NCBI RefSeq assembly: GCF_965638725.1
Contig: NC_134963.1
Span: 12,986,501 to 13,050,500 of the forward strand
DNA: 64,000 bases
Direction of reading: 5' to 3'
DNA from: Aptenodytes patagonicus
Lineage: Eukaryota; Chordata; Aves; Sphenisciformes; Spheniscidae
Numbering within the stretch: the first letter of the stretch is position 1; every line of letters begins with the position of its first letter. This document shows positions 52,101 to 63,938 of this stretch, piece after piece. Below the pieces are notes generated by a model, which was given only the letters and a program-made list of their open reading frames with translations, ran no database searches and was not told where the DNA came from. A program made the translations under genes and the position numbers.

Positions 52101-55100
52101 CCTCAGCATGGGGTGTAGGATGCTGCCCCTTTGTGCCCTGGCCTGGTGCTGGGGTGTGGGGGATGTGTGTGTGCAGAATATCGGTGGGTGATGGAGAATC
52201 CCCACTGGCCCCTCTTGCCAGATGACGGTGAGGACAGAGACGGGTATGGGTGATGGTGGCAGCGAATGGAGCAGGCGCGGGGATGGCAGGTGCTTGGCAA
52301 GGGTGCGGGGAGCTCACCTCAAAGGCAGGAGGGGTGTACGACTAAAGCTGTTGGTACAGGAACTGAGAAAGGCCACTAGATCAGAAACCAAAGGAGCCAG
52401 ATAGTAAAAAGCCCTGAGGAAGCAAACTGTAAGCAGGAGAAAGAAAAGAAAAAAAAAAAAGAGAAACGAAAACACAGTGGAGTTGAAACAGGAGCGAGGT
52501 TGTACGGGAGAGGTTTCTACTGGTCAGGCTGGTTGTTAGTAGAGTCGGGGTCTTGCATGGACTGCAACAAATCACTATAACTGGCCCAGACCTTTTCTCT
52601 TGTATCTGCTTGTTTTCTATTAAAGTAGCCCTCCCTCAGTGCTAGTTTCTGGGAGGAGACAGCTTTGTCTGCTTTCAAGGGCTCTCTGCCTTTACGTGGG
52701 TTTTCCCCACCGACCCCAAGTAAAGGATCTCCAGGGCAGCCGCTGAACTGCTGTGGGTTTGGTTCTTTTTTTTACCTTGGTGGAGAGCTGGGATTTTAGC
52801 TTCTCCATCTTGCCAGATCTTCTCAGTTGATGTAAACAGTGCAGTTATACCGCGAAACAATCACCACAACCTCTCTGCCTCCCACCTTTCTGCTCCATTA
52901 CAGAAATGCAAGGACGTGCTGTGCCCACACATCTCCAAGGCTGCGCCGGCCCAGGGACATCTCCTGCACGGACACCTTCCCTCTCCAGGCCACAGCAGGT
53001 TACTCTGCAAAGTGCATGTTACCCATGCCACATGCAGCCGTGAGATACAGTTTGTTTCTCCATTGTAAGTGGGTATTCCTGTATAGTTAATTAACAGCTC
53101 ACAGCTGAAAGGCTTTGAGCAGGGTTTCACAACCTGCCCCCCCAAGCACCACTGCGTCACTGGCTCCTGCAGAGCCAAAAGCAAACGCTCCTATCTATGG
53201 ACGCTTGGGCTGAGAACGCAGCAAACCCAAAGGGACGGGGGGAAAAGTCACCCAAAGGTGACCTGCCCTGTCGTGACTGGGGGCTGCTCACCTGCCAGGC
53301 CTCCAGCTGCTGCGAGAGGTTCACCTTCTGCTGGATGGCGTCCAGCAGCTGGCTGTTGAGGGATATCATGTCGATCTTGCACTTGGCCAGCTCCACCTCT
53401 ACCGCGTTCTTCCTGAGGGGAGAGCAAGAAATCGGGGTTTTCTTTTTTTTTTTAAAGGCAGTGTTAAATATATCTTTGAGGAGAAGTCCACAATTTCTTT
53501 CATCGGCAAGTCCCCAAATCCTAAGCTGTTCATCTCCGTTGTATTCTGGACAATCTATTCATCTGAAGAGTGGGACAGAACTGTAGACATCATTACTATA
53601 AAACCAGCAGATTTCTGGTAAGTACACTATGAAGAATACAAAAAGATATTCAGATACACTGCTGTGTAAGATAATATAGTGTGCCTGGATAATGTGCAGG
53701 ATCTGCCATTAAAAATGGGGATCTAAAATGAGGTAGAATCTACATTGTATTGGGTTTGCATGGCAAGGTTTTGTAGTGGGGGGCTGCAGGGGTGGCTTCT
53801 GTGAGAAGCTGCTAGAAGTTTCCCCTATGTCCGGTAGAGCCAATGCCAGCCGGCTCCAAGATGGACCCACCACTGGCCAAGGCCGAGCCCATCAGCGACG
53901 GTGGTAGCGCCTCGGTGATAACATATTTAAGAAGGGGGAAAAAAAACAACTGCGCAACAAACTGCAGCCAGAGAGAGAGGAGTGAGAATATGTGAGAGAA
54001 AAAACTCTGCAGACACCCAGGTCAGTGAAGGAGGAGGGGGAGGAGATGCTCCAGGCGCCGGAGCAGAGATTCCCCTGCAGCCCATGGTGAAGACCATGGC
54101 GAGGCAGGCTGTCCCCCTGCAGCCCATGGAGGTCCACGGTGGAGCAGATATCCACCTGCAGTCCATGGAGGACCCCACGCCGGAGCAGGTGGATGCCCAA
54201 AGGAGGCTGTGACCCTGTGAGAAGCCCGTGCTGGAGCAGGCTCCTGGCAGGACCTGTGGACCCATGGAGGGAGAGGAGTCCACGCTGGAGCAGGTTTGCT
54301 GGCAGGACTTGTGACCCGGTGGGGGACCCATGCTGGAGCAGTCTGTTCCTGAAGGACTGCACCCCGTGGAAGGGACTCACGCTGGAGCAGTTCGTGAAGA
54401 ACTGCAGCCCGTAGGAAGGACTCATGTTGGAGAAGTTCGTGGAGAACTGTCTCCCATGGGAGGGACCCCACGCTGGAGCAGGGGAAGAGTGTGAGGAGTC
54501 CTCCCCTTGAGGAGGAAGGAGAGGCAAAGACAACGTGTGATGGACTGACTGCAAACCCCATTCCCCATCCCCCTGCGCCACAGGGGGGAGGAGGTAGAGA
54601 AAATTGGGAGTGAAGTTAAGCCCGGAAAAAAGGGAAGGGTGGGGGGAAGATTTTTTTTTTTAGGATTTGATTTTATTTCTCATTATCCTACTCTGATTTG
54701 ATCGGTAATAAATTAAACTAATTTCCCCAAGTTGAGTCTGTTTTGCCCGTGATGGTGAGTGATCTCCCTGTCCTTATCTCGACCCACAAGCCTTTTGTTA
54801 TGTTTTCTCTCCCCTGTCCAGCCGAAGAGGGGGGAGTGATAGAGCGGCTTGGGTGGGCACCTGGTGTCCAGCCAGGGTCAACCCACCACATGCATATAAC
54901 TATTTTTTCCTTTTCTTCTGTTTACTAATGCATAGGAAAGGAAATGGTATGTGCTGAAAACCAAATGATCTGTGTCTGACCACTTGATCAATAAGTTGCA
55001 GTATAAAACAAACAAAATAAAACCCCTGAAAGAGTACAACTCTGCTTTCAGCTGGGACTTGGACTGAAGGAAGGAAGAAATGAAGGAAGAAAGTTTATCA

Positions 55101-58100
55101 CAGCATATGCTTTTTAAGAATGACAAACTGCTAAAATTGTTTGAATTAAAAGTTATGCTTTAAGGAAAGCTCCCAGTTTCAATGGGGTTGTGCTGGCCCT
55201 TGGGAACACCGCTGCTGTGTTTCTTTCCAGGCATTTGGTGGCCACCGGGCATGTGACACCATAGCCAAGGTTGCCCAAAGGGCCTGAGTGCTCAATGGCT
55301 GAGATGTTCCAGCTGCTACTGGCTAGTGGAAAGGGATTGTCCTCTAGGAAGGAGCAATTTCCTAAGCTGCCCAAGCTGGGAAATGCTGTTCACCATGTTG
55401 GGAGCACACAGGTGAGCATAGACCTTAAGTTTTCAATTAACTGCTGCGTGATGGGAAACCGTAACATGACTTGCTGGGAACCATCTTTCCTTGCAAACAT
55501 TTTCGGGAGAAATAATTGCATCCTATTAACTGTAGCTAATTCATCGCCTCCTAATAGCTCCCTTGTGCTCTCCTGCAGAAGAGCAATTTGGGAATTTGTG
55601 TTTATATTCCAGGTAGTGGTTGCTTAACACCTCCTATTACAGAATCCTATTTTCCTATTGCTTCCCATGTTGCCAAACTTCAGCTTCAAGCTAAAAATTT
55701 TCCATGCCAGATGTCTGCCTCAGGCAGTGATTTTATTTCTGTTCAGAGTTAGGGCTTTTTTTTAGGAGGGTTTCAACAAAAGTGACTTAACCCTTGAGGT
55801 GCGAGGTGGGAAGTATATCACGAGCCTCCCAGGCGGCTCGCTGCCTGGGAGCAGCCCGCTCACTCTGTGGAGGGATGCTTTCATTTCTAGCAACAAGACG
55901 CTCTTGTCTGCTTTCACTTGCAGCCACTTTCTCCTCATTAATCACCCGCCACTCACCCGTGCACACTTGTCACATCCCCCTTTCCCTGGGCTCCTGCTGC
56001 TGCAGGACAGTCAGCTGTAAATATTAGTGCTTTGTCCCAGCAGGGTCATTAACTGCTGTGGAGAAGCTGTACCCTTCCACTCCCGAATGTGGGTTTGAGC
56101 ACCTTAAATAGCCTTTTGTTGTGAAGCTCCCCATTGCTGCTTGGATATTACTGGGGGATTTATCGCAGTGGCAGCACGTTACCATAGCCACAGCAGAACC
56201 AGCAACCCACTCGTACTGGAAATGTCAGAACCACCTCTCTGCACCCGGCAGTGCAGCTGGGATGCTCCTGATTTTTGCCAACAGATGGAGGTGTTCTAGA
56301 AGACAGTGATGGGAACTTGGTAGCCGGCTACCCGGGCGAGAGCAGCATGGATGATCGCGTCACTTAAAAAAAGACGAAGGGATTGTGTAGCTCCCCACAT
56401 CCTCAGAGGTGCAATGCTCTCGTGCTCCTCCTCTTGCCAAGGGCTTGAGTATTAGACGTTTCTACAAGGAGATGGATTGGTGGTGTTCTGGCCCATCTGC
56501 TTATTGAAGAGATTATCAGATGTATCCTTTCTATCTAGAACATGGTGGGGTGAATGTTTCTGCCCCTCTCCTCAGGGCAAAGAGTGCTCAGGGCAGTGTG
56601 GCAAGCCCAAGCACAGAGCCGGGGAATGGGGGTATGGGGTACAGAGTAGCAAAACTGCACAGGTCTGCAAGGAGGATGGAGAAAATAAGGAGTCAAAACA
56701 GTGGGAGAATCCTGAAAGGAGAAATAGAGAATTACAGGACTGGAAATGCAAAAAAGACCCTGGAACAGGAAAGGAGAGTGAGTGACCAGAGAAATGGTCT
56801 AGGGAAAAAGCCCAAGCAGGGCTGTAGGGGGGATGGGTGGGACAGCAGGGTTGTGCGTCTGGAAGAACAAAAGAAGAAAAATATGACAAATAGGGCAGAC
56901 CTAGTGTTTCCATTCGGTTCCCTGAAGTCCTCTCCTCCCTGCTGTAACTCAGACCAGCACTAGGGATGGCAAAAAATGGTTCACAGCATCCTCCTAAATG
57001 CCCCCAATCCTGCCATGGGGGAGCTCTGGAAATCAGCATCTCCTGCCCTGCTCCCAAGTTCCTGGCAACATTTCCCAATGCCAGCAAAGCAGAGACTCAC
57101 TCCATCACTTTGTAACAGCTACTGAAATTCGTGGAGGGTGGGAGAAACCCACCCTGGAGGCATCTCCTGCTAAGGCACTCCATAACTGCTAACCCAGCCT
57201 GGCTTTGGCTGTTTGTATCACTTACTTGGCAATAGCCTCATCTCGGTCCCTAATGGCCTGCAGGAGCCGATCACTTGTCTCCTTGTCTTCAGCAGCACCT
57301 CGCAGCCGGTCCCGTTCCTCCTTCAGCGTTGTCATTTCCACACTCAGCAGTGTGACCTGTGGGCAGAGGGAGGGCGTGAAACCCAGGGTTGCTCAAATTC
57401 ACCACGAGTGGGGGGAAAAAAAAAGCCACATGGGCCAACTTGGAGGCTGAGCGCCCCTGCTTGTAGGAGAAGCCGTGTCTGTTGGGAGGGGGCTACTAGT
57501 GCTGGTGCAACCCCCCATGACATGTGCCAGCTTGGCCCGGGATGCCGGCAGTGCCGGTCTGAGCAAGATGGGTCACCACAACAGCCTCAGTAACATGCAT
57601 CAACAGCACTGAAAGCTCTGCAGCTGTGCGGGGCAGGACCCGCCTGCAACTTTGCTGTCACGATGGCATCAGCGCTGAAATATTGCCCCTCTCCAAGCGG
57701 TTTGTCTTGTGCACGCATCCTCTGAGTCTGCCTGTTGCATTCTGATCTTTCCAGGGTTAAATTATTGCAAACATTATTTAGCAGTAAATAAGATTTTTTG
57801 GAGGGGGCCGTTACGTGTCTTGTAGAAGTATGAAGCTGAAGACAAAGGATGTGAAAATTCCCTTCCACACCATGGAAGGTGTTACTGGCACATCTTACAA
57901 TTTTAATTAGACTTTAAAATAGGTGCAGAATCTTAAATAGTCTGAGAAATGATCTGTCATTTTGGTCCTGTGCAGAGTGAGTTAATAGGGTGTGAAATCA
58001 TGCAAGGATTGCATTAGCACAGCTTTGCAATATTTCATACAAGTTTAATTTCTTTGTCTAGGGCACACGCATGCTCTGTTATGCTACTCCACCACCTGGA

Positions 58101-61100
58101 AACCCTTCCAGCGTTTGACCCACCTCCTTTCTCTAAATGCAGCTCAGTAGTGCTTGAATCCTCAAAGAAATCTTTAAATAGAGGGCAGACAGTCAAAAAG
58201 GGCTCATCACATCAACGGCGTGGGAGGATCTGCCGTTAGCGCAGCATGGCTGGGTCGGGGGGGAGGAAGGTGCGAACGCACCCTGTCTGTGTGCAGAGGC
58301 TGCCAGGGAATCGGGGAGCTCTGCCCAAGCTGTGCCCTCCCGCAGCCCAGCACGGGATGCACCTCAGAGCAATGATGTGACGGAGAGCAGTGGTGGGAGC
58401 TATGTGAAAGGTGCTGAGCACTTCTGCAGAAATCCCAGGGGACAGTGGATCAAGAGGCCCAAAAAACTGCGTTTGGGGCTAGGTTTGGGGTTTTAATTGT
58501 TTTTGTCTGTGTTTCAGGTAAGAATGGGATGCCACAGAGGGAGGAAACGGACCAGGCAGAAGGTGTGAAACCACTTTCCAGTGTAGAGAGAGGCAGGGGC
58601 GATTCCTGTCTCCACCAGCTCCCCTTAGCTTTCAGGCAGGACCAATGAATGTGTGTGGTGCTACAAGGTCCCAAAAGCCATTTAGGAGGAGTTCCCCTTT
58701 TATTGTATCAATACTAGTGACAGGACAGAGGAATGCGGAGGCAGCAAAGCACTGCTGCCCCAAGTGGACCAGATCTCCATGTGCATTGATTTTCTTTAGG
58801 ACTGAACTGAAGACAGTGTTGCCTTTTCTATGGGAGGTGAAAATAATTATTAACCTTGAGCAAGTGCAAGGCTGGGTTATGGGCAAAAGCTGCAGGAGAC
58901 GTGTACTTGCTGCGTGAGGCTGGAGTGCTTCTCCAAGAGCAATGTCTGCTGCATTTGTAGTTATGCCCCATCTTTCTCCATATAACACAGAGGTGTGAGA
59001 AGAAAGTAGAACTGCAGTCTTCCCTTTGCTCCCTAAATATTCAGAGCTTTAGTAGTCAGGGACCCCTAAAAGCAGAGACAGGGGTCCAGACTTGCAATCC
59101 AGGGCAGGTCCTCTGGTCCCTCCTGGCTGGGGAATTCGGGGAGACCAGCCACAGCAAAGAACAACCAAGTGCTGCTCCCTCCTGGTGTCCTGTCAAGGCC
59201 TTGTGTGCCCGGGAGCAGTGGTAAGGAGGTGCTGCATCCAGACAAGCAGGCTGCTGTACGGGTGGTTGCTCAAAACCTGTGAATAAGCCTTTAATGGTCT
59301 CTGTCACTAATGGTCTCTGTCAGCACAGGACTATGACAGCACGACCAGAGGAGCATCTGGGCTCATGTCTCACTGGGAACACAAGTTTGGACCCTGGAAG
59401 CTGTCTCTTGTGACAGCCACATCGCTGAGAGGAGCAGTCCTCAGGGAAGGACACGTGCCAGGGCTGCTCCCTCGCTGCAGCCTGCCTCTGATCAGCTGCT
59501 TCGTCAGCAAGTCTATTTCGCATCCTCGTACACATGCAGCCATCACTGCCAGGGGTATTTAATGATGCTCTCACTCTTTTTTCTTTGGCCCTGTGGTGGG
59601 ACCTCCCGTAGTCCTACACAAGGCTGTCAGACCCCCAGGTTGTGCTGACTTTCTGAACAGGGACGTCTTCTCCTCTCTTCTCCTCTCTTCTCCTCTCCTC
59701 TCCTCTCTTCCCTTCTCCTCTCCTCTCCTCTCCTCTCCTCTCCTCTCCTCTCCTCTCCTCTCCTCTCCTCTCCTCTCCTCTCCTCTCCTCTCCTCTCCTC
59801 TCCTCTCCTCTCCTCTCCTCTCCTCTCCTCTCCTCTCCTCTCCAAAGGGGTACAGCGAAAGGGCGATACAGCACCACTGGCAAGACCAGCCAAGGGCATT
59901 AGTCCCATTCCCTGCTCCAATGCAGTTGGTACTGCACAAGCAGCTGCGCTAAAGGCTGCTTCTGCTGCAGCCTCCAGATCCCTTCCAGCATTTGGAGACT
60001 TGTTTCATAGAGATAGGGACTGCAGAGCATCTCCTTGAGTGCCTGTCTCCATTTGCTGCTTTTGGCATAGGACCTCAGACACAGATGATGCTACATTCAG
60101 TGCGGATACAGTGTGATTCTATGTTTTGGGTGTGGTGATGGTTTCAGGGTTGGATCATTTGTTGCTGTTGAGACTGTCTTAGCCAGTCCCTGTTTGCCCT
60201 GGGGTGCTGCCTGGTGCCAGGTTAGCCATCATTAAGATTCTCTAGGTGTGCATTTATGAGGGTTTCATGATACTGCTGTGGAAAGGGGCGAACCTTGAGC
60301 CATGCACGGCAGAGCAGCACTGTTTTGTCCATCCAGTAGTTGCATATACCCTTTACGAGGGCTTAGTGCAAGCAAGACAGGTCAGACTGGATACCTATGG
60401 GCTTCCAGTACCCCATACCAAGCAGTCTTGTACTTTGGGGTCTTCTGCTGAGAAGAATTTAAGCGAGAGGCTGGCTGAAAAGCAGACTGGGGGAAAGGTT
60501 TAAAGGAAGTTTGGCTGCTTGAGATGGTGTCTGGGATGGGCCCCAGACAACTTGTCCAAAACCCTGATCCTAAATGCATGAAGCCTCTGCACTGGGTTTA
60601 ACAGAGTCTCCCTCATCCAAACATAACTGGTTTTGGCCCAAATCTTCCTGGGTTATTTATCATGTTGATCTCTTCTACGGAAGGCATGTCTTGGAGGATG
60701 AACACCGGTGTTACAAGACTACATGTAAAGTGTGGGAATTGCTAACCTGGCTGTGCAGTCGCTGCAGCTCCTCCAAACTCTGCCTCAGTTTCCCCCGTTC
60801 TCCCTCCATTAGTTCCCTCAGGGCTCGCGAATCCTCACTTGTTCGCCTAATCTGTTCCTCTAAGGTGTCGTCGTCGCTTCGTCGAGAGCTCTGAGAGCGG
60901 GAGAGAAATCTCTTGCTCAGATTTCACTTTAAAAAAGGCAAGTGCATTAATTTGATACTGGTTTGGGATAGGGGATACTAAACAAGGAAGAAGAAAGTAT
61001 GAACGTGACTTTGGTAGAGTTTCAGTTTTGTTCCCATATACCTCCATAGTGGAAACATGCTCAGCCAAGGGTAGTGCTTCTACACATGATAAAAAAAGCA

Positions 61101-63938
61101 TGCAGACAAATTCTCACCTTAGCACAAACCACATTTACAGAGACCTACTGACCACTTGGTAGCATATGGCTACAGTCTCTGTGTTTGTAGACCTTTTGCA
61201 GGACTCAATATTTTTTATTTAACAAATACAACTTCATCTCTGTGCTCAGCCTTCTTACCAGCTGCTACAGGTACTGAAACGAGGAGGGTGAGTACTCCCA
61301 TGTGGGTCTGCAGTTGCAGGGTCTGCACCGTCTTCCTCACCATGGCATCTCAAATAAGTCATACTGTCAATGCAACCAGCTTGTGGGTGATGGAAATAGG
61401 CCTGATTTGAGCCATTGCAAAAAGTGAGGTATTTTCTCGTAATTCTGTGCTCCTGTGGATGCTGAGCGGTCCTCCATGCCATCCCCTCCTCCCCAGCAGC
61501 CCCAGGACCATCCCCCACAGACACCATCTTGTGCCAGCAGGACCCTTCACCTGTCAATGGATTTGAGTCTGGCAGCTCTGGACAAGACATTTGTACCCAG
61601 TGTCAATTTGCAGGGGCAGAACCTACCCACATAGGGGTTACAATGTTTTTGTGATACTATCGCCAATAAAGCAAGGCTTGGAAAATCCTAAGAGAAACAA
61701 CTGAACTGTGATGTATAAGACAAACTGCAGTATTTCCACGCTGAAACTCTAACTTACTGCAAATCTCAAAGAAAGCCTACTTTCATTAATTTTCCAGAAT
61801 GACTCCCAGACCAATGACGGTTATGTGAGCTTGAAACTTACGGTGATCTGACCACTGCAGGCTGAAACCCCATGTGCCGGCTTGGCTCTTGGCTGACCAT
61901 TTGAGACACATGGAGCAGGCTGTGCACTGTGACAGCCCATCTCTGTGGATCACAGAGGTTTTCTCAGAGACCAGGGACTTCAGGATCCAGCAGAAACCTG
62001 CAGCAAGCTCTGTCACCTGGGCAAGGGGACATGCACAAGCCAAGGTCTCTCTGTGCCACCAACTTACCGTGGAGTCTGCCCCATCCAGCACATTTTGTAT
62101 CAGTCTTTTCAGCTCACTGAGAGCTGCCCGTAGGCTGCCGGCTGGGACATCTTTGGCTGATGAGGTTTCTGAAGACTCATCCATGGACGAGTCTGTAGAA
62201 ACTGCCGAGTCTGCGCTGTCGTTTCCTCTGAGATGGGAGCAGAGATATCGCACTTGGCAATATGCTTCCCAGAGCTGCAGCCTCAGCTGAAACAAGAGAG
62301 CCTGACATTAGCCTGGGACATCAAGGCCATGGAGATCCTCCTTCCATGGTGAAGTGAGGCATGTGATTGCCAAACCTCACAAATACTTGTCTAGCTTGTG
62401 ATGTTGGTTTTGAAATGGATGCAGAGATTTACTTTCATATGGTCAAAAGGGTGTTGATACCAGAGCTGAGACCACAACCCCAATTTTCTGGCTCTTGGTT
62501 CAGCTCCAAATCCAGATCAAATTCATTAAACTCCCTCTCCCTCTGGGCCTGGTCACAGAGGTCCATGGGCTTTCCCAGGAGCCGAAGGGCAAATACCTGT
62601 TCTCGTTCTTGTTCCAACTCCTCTGCCTCCATGCTCTGCTCTATCTCAGATAGCAGGGACGTGCTGGTTGTGTTGAAATTTTGGAGACTTCTCTCTTCAC
62701 TGAGCTCTTCTACCTTCCCCTGCAGCTGCCGGTAGGACAGCCGCACTTCCTGGAGCTCCAACTGGCTTTGGTGCAGCTTGCAAAGAAAATTAAGGAATTT
62801 GTCAAGGAAGTGGGAAAAAAAAATATTAGTGGAGGTGATATGGACTGGATGAATCTCTTGATTTGTGAAGGAGCTGAGAGGGAGGAATGGGTGTCACAAA
62901 AGAGGGTTTCCAGCCAGGAGGAAAGTACTCTTGGCTCGTATTGCTATTTATTGGAGCTTAATAATCTCCAAATGTCATTAGACACTGTTTAGACTCCAGA
63001 ATATCCTGAAAGATAAAAATAGCAGGTTAATCAGCACTAAAATGAGGAATATTGTGAAGAAGTTGGGACTCAGGTAAAAAAATTTGCTGAAAACAATGCA
63101 GCAGGAGGTGAATCCAAAAAGAAAAGTAATATAGACATGTTTTTAAAAAATCTATACACATATATAAATACAAATATCTGTTAAAAAAAGGGAAAAAAAG
63201 GTTCAGGACTGTTCTGGAGAGCTGAGGATCCAGTGGTTGTCAACCCACAGAAGAGAAAAAAATCTTGCTCTCTACTAAGATGCCTGAAGCCACAGAGGTG
63301 CTAGCTTGTTCTCTGGGGAGTGACGTTTGGTGACACACGGCTGCAAACACCATGGGGCTTGTTGGGAAACCATCTGAGCAGTGAGAGCTACAAGGGCAGT
63401 TACTGCCCTCTGGGACAGCGGGGTCTAAAGAAGCCCCTTCTGAAGCCCATTCTATTGTTAAAAAATTAAGTAAAATGAACTGCAACCAGAGTTCTCTGCT
63501 TCCTTTTACATTTCCCTCATTTCCCCAGCACCCTGTCCCACTCCCCTGCTCAGATCTCCCTCCCAAGGTGCTCTTTGCTGTCAAGATGCCTCATTGCAGC
63601 TCCTGGTATCTGTCTCTATGGGGAACAAGGTCCCCCCAGGATCTTGCTTGCTGCCATGCTTACATGAGCCATTTTATTCTTCCAGTTGTTTTGTCTCCCA
63701 GGTCCTGATTATCTTCCTGGTCAATTTTACCCCAAACCATATCTTTTACTTCATTTCCCCCCTCTTCCCTGTCCCATTGCTGCCTCCTCACCTGCAGGTC
63801 CTTGTCATGGCTTTGTCTCTCTAGGATCAGGACTCGGTCCTGCAGCTCCTCCACGGTTCCCTGTAGCAGGTCGTTCTCCTCCATCATGGCACTAAGGCGA
63901 TGCTCCAGCTCCCGCTTTCTGTCTGTCAGCATTTTGAT
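48925..63938 (-). CDS. BICDL1: BICDL1 (BICDR-1, CCDC64), BICD-family cargo adaptor; 3' part, seven coding exons
   Basis: BICDL1 is a cytoplasmic coiled-coil adaptor that links Rab6/Rab13 vesicles to dynein-dynactin and the kinesin KIF1C, notably in developing neurons. Exons in transcript order: 63938-63792, 62776-62597, 62286-62068, 60890-60747, 57356-57226, 53412-53292, 49125-48925; 1143 nt, 380 codons and a stop, phases consistent. The translation is largely heptad coiled coil ([54 protein letters not shown]), with a Ser/Asp/Glu-rich linker in the third exon and a basic end (LFSFFKKN). It matches mammalian BICDL1 as I remember it, except for the 60747-60890 exon. The N-terminal exons lie to the right of the window. 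Confidence 0.95.
49126..53291 (-). other. BICDL1 last intron
   Basis: 4.2 kb. Contains an AT-rich near-palindromic stretch at 50646-50696. Several overlapping frames at 50658-51146 are open in more than one register and have no family match. No mobile element recognised. Confidence 0.5.
53292..53412 (-). CDS. BICDL1: BICDL1 exon ([15 protein letters not shown]...)
   Basis: One base and 40 codons. Acceptor CCTCAG, donor GGCAG|GTGAGC. Encodes the C-terminal coiled coil ending LSQQLEAWQ, the family's cargo-binding part. Confidence 0.95.
53746..54890 (+). mobile_element. Solo avian ERV LTR (1145 bp), antisense to BICDL1
   Basis: Begins TGTATTGGGTTTGC and ends CCCACCACA (TG...CA). Flanked by TACAT (53741-53745) and TGCAT (54891-54895), a 5-bp target duplication with one mismatch. 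It contains a TATA-like ATATTTAAG near 53925, a minisatellite, and an AATAAA within GGTAATAAATT near 54705. Its last 200 bases resemble the end of the LTR at 32817-33397, so the two are related types. No internal sequence follows, so it is a solo LTR from recombination. Confidence 0.85.
54059..54482 (+). repeat. Minisatellite of ~45-50 bp units inside the solo LTR
   Basis: Copies of CACGCTGGAGCAG...GAAGGACTGCAGCCCGTGG-type units. Spacing of CTGGAG in the clearest copies is 49, 45 and 46 bp (54333, 54382, 54427, 54473). Earlier units (from 54059) are more diverged. Confidence 0.85.
57226..57356 (-). CDS. BICDL1: BICDL1 exon ([15 protein letters not shown]...)
   Basis: 43 codons and 2 bases. 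Acceptor CTGCCCACAG, donor GCCAA|GTAAGT. Coiled coil ending RDRDEAIA with a split Lys codon. Confidence 0.95.
57357..60746 (-). other. BICDL1 intron with a pentanucleotide tract
   Basis: 3.4 kb. The only structure seen is the TCTCC tract at 59667-59843 and a short 16-bp direct repeat (TAATGGTCTCTGTCAC/G) near 59291-59323. Confidence 0.6.
59667..59843. repeat. (TCTCC)n pentanucleotide microsatellite
   Basis: Imperfect TCTTC/TCTCC mixture to about 59713, then about 26 pure TCCTC units. One strand is pure pyrimidine and the other pure purine. The tract has no stop in any frame, which explains the long false reading frames on both strands. Confidence 0.97.
60747..60890 (-). CDS. BICDL1: BICDL1 exon, 48 codons; possibly alternative or bird-enriched
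   Basis: Open phase-0 exon between acceptor CCCGCTCTCAG and a weaker donor CCAG|GTTAGC. It encodes [16 protein letters not shown] and continues as heptads ([20 protein letters not shown]) ending LHSQ. It joins DGADST before it to VTLLSVEM after it without a frame change. Its absence from my memory of the human protein may be faulty recall or real alternative use. Confidence 0.75.
60891..62067 (-). other. BICDL1 intron (60891-62067)
   Basis: 1.2 kb with no recognisable repeat or coding match. Confidence 0.5.
62068..62286 (-). CDS. BICDL1: BICDL1 exon with the acidic serine-rich linker
   Basis: 73 codons, phase 0. Starts [19 protein letters not shown], then [18 protein letters not shown] and further Ser/Thr residues, then a coiled coil ending DGADST. 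Donor CCACG|GTAAGT. The Ser-rich part could be phosphorylated (inference). Confidence 0.95.
62597..62776 (-). CDS. BICDL1: BICDL1 exon ([13 protein letters not shown]...)
   Basis: 60 codons, phase 0. Acceptor CTTTGCAAG, donor GAACAG|GTATTT. It contains [20 protein letters not shown], a conserved BICD-like adaptor stretch. Confidence 0.95.
62777..63791 (-). other. BICDL1 intron (62777-63791)
   Basis: 1 kb; A-rich and AT-rich near 63000-63200. No recognisable element. Confidence 0.5.
63792..63938 (-). CDS. BICDL1: BICDL1 exon ([13 protein letters not shown]...)
   Basis: 49 codons in phase 0 between acceptor CTCCGCAG and donor CTGCAG|GTGAGG. Continuous coiled coil. First exon of the gene inside the window. 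Confidence 0.95.

Larger units (their letters stand above)
53413..57225 (-). other. BICDL1 intron with a solo LTR
   Basis: 3.8 kb, holding the LTR at 53746-54890. I see nothing else beyond moderately GC-rich intron sequence. Confidence 0.6.

Noticed and set aside
53892-54581. A 229-codon minus-strand frame
   Set aside because: It lies within the solo LTR and its minisatellite. The repeat period explains its openness and apparent protein repeats.
56572-57087. A 171-codon minus-strand frame beside the BICDL1 exon at 57226
   Set aside because: Composition (Cys, Ser, Pro, Leu) is unlike the coiled-coil protein and no domain is recognised. It lies in intron sequence.
59571-59952. Repetitive frames of about 90-120 codons on both strands
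   Set aside because: They are translations of the pentanucleotide tract, which has no stop in any frame.
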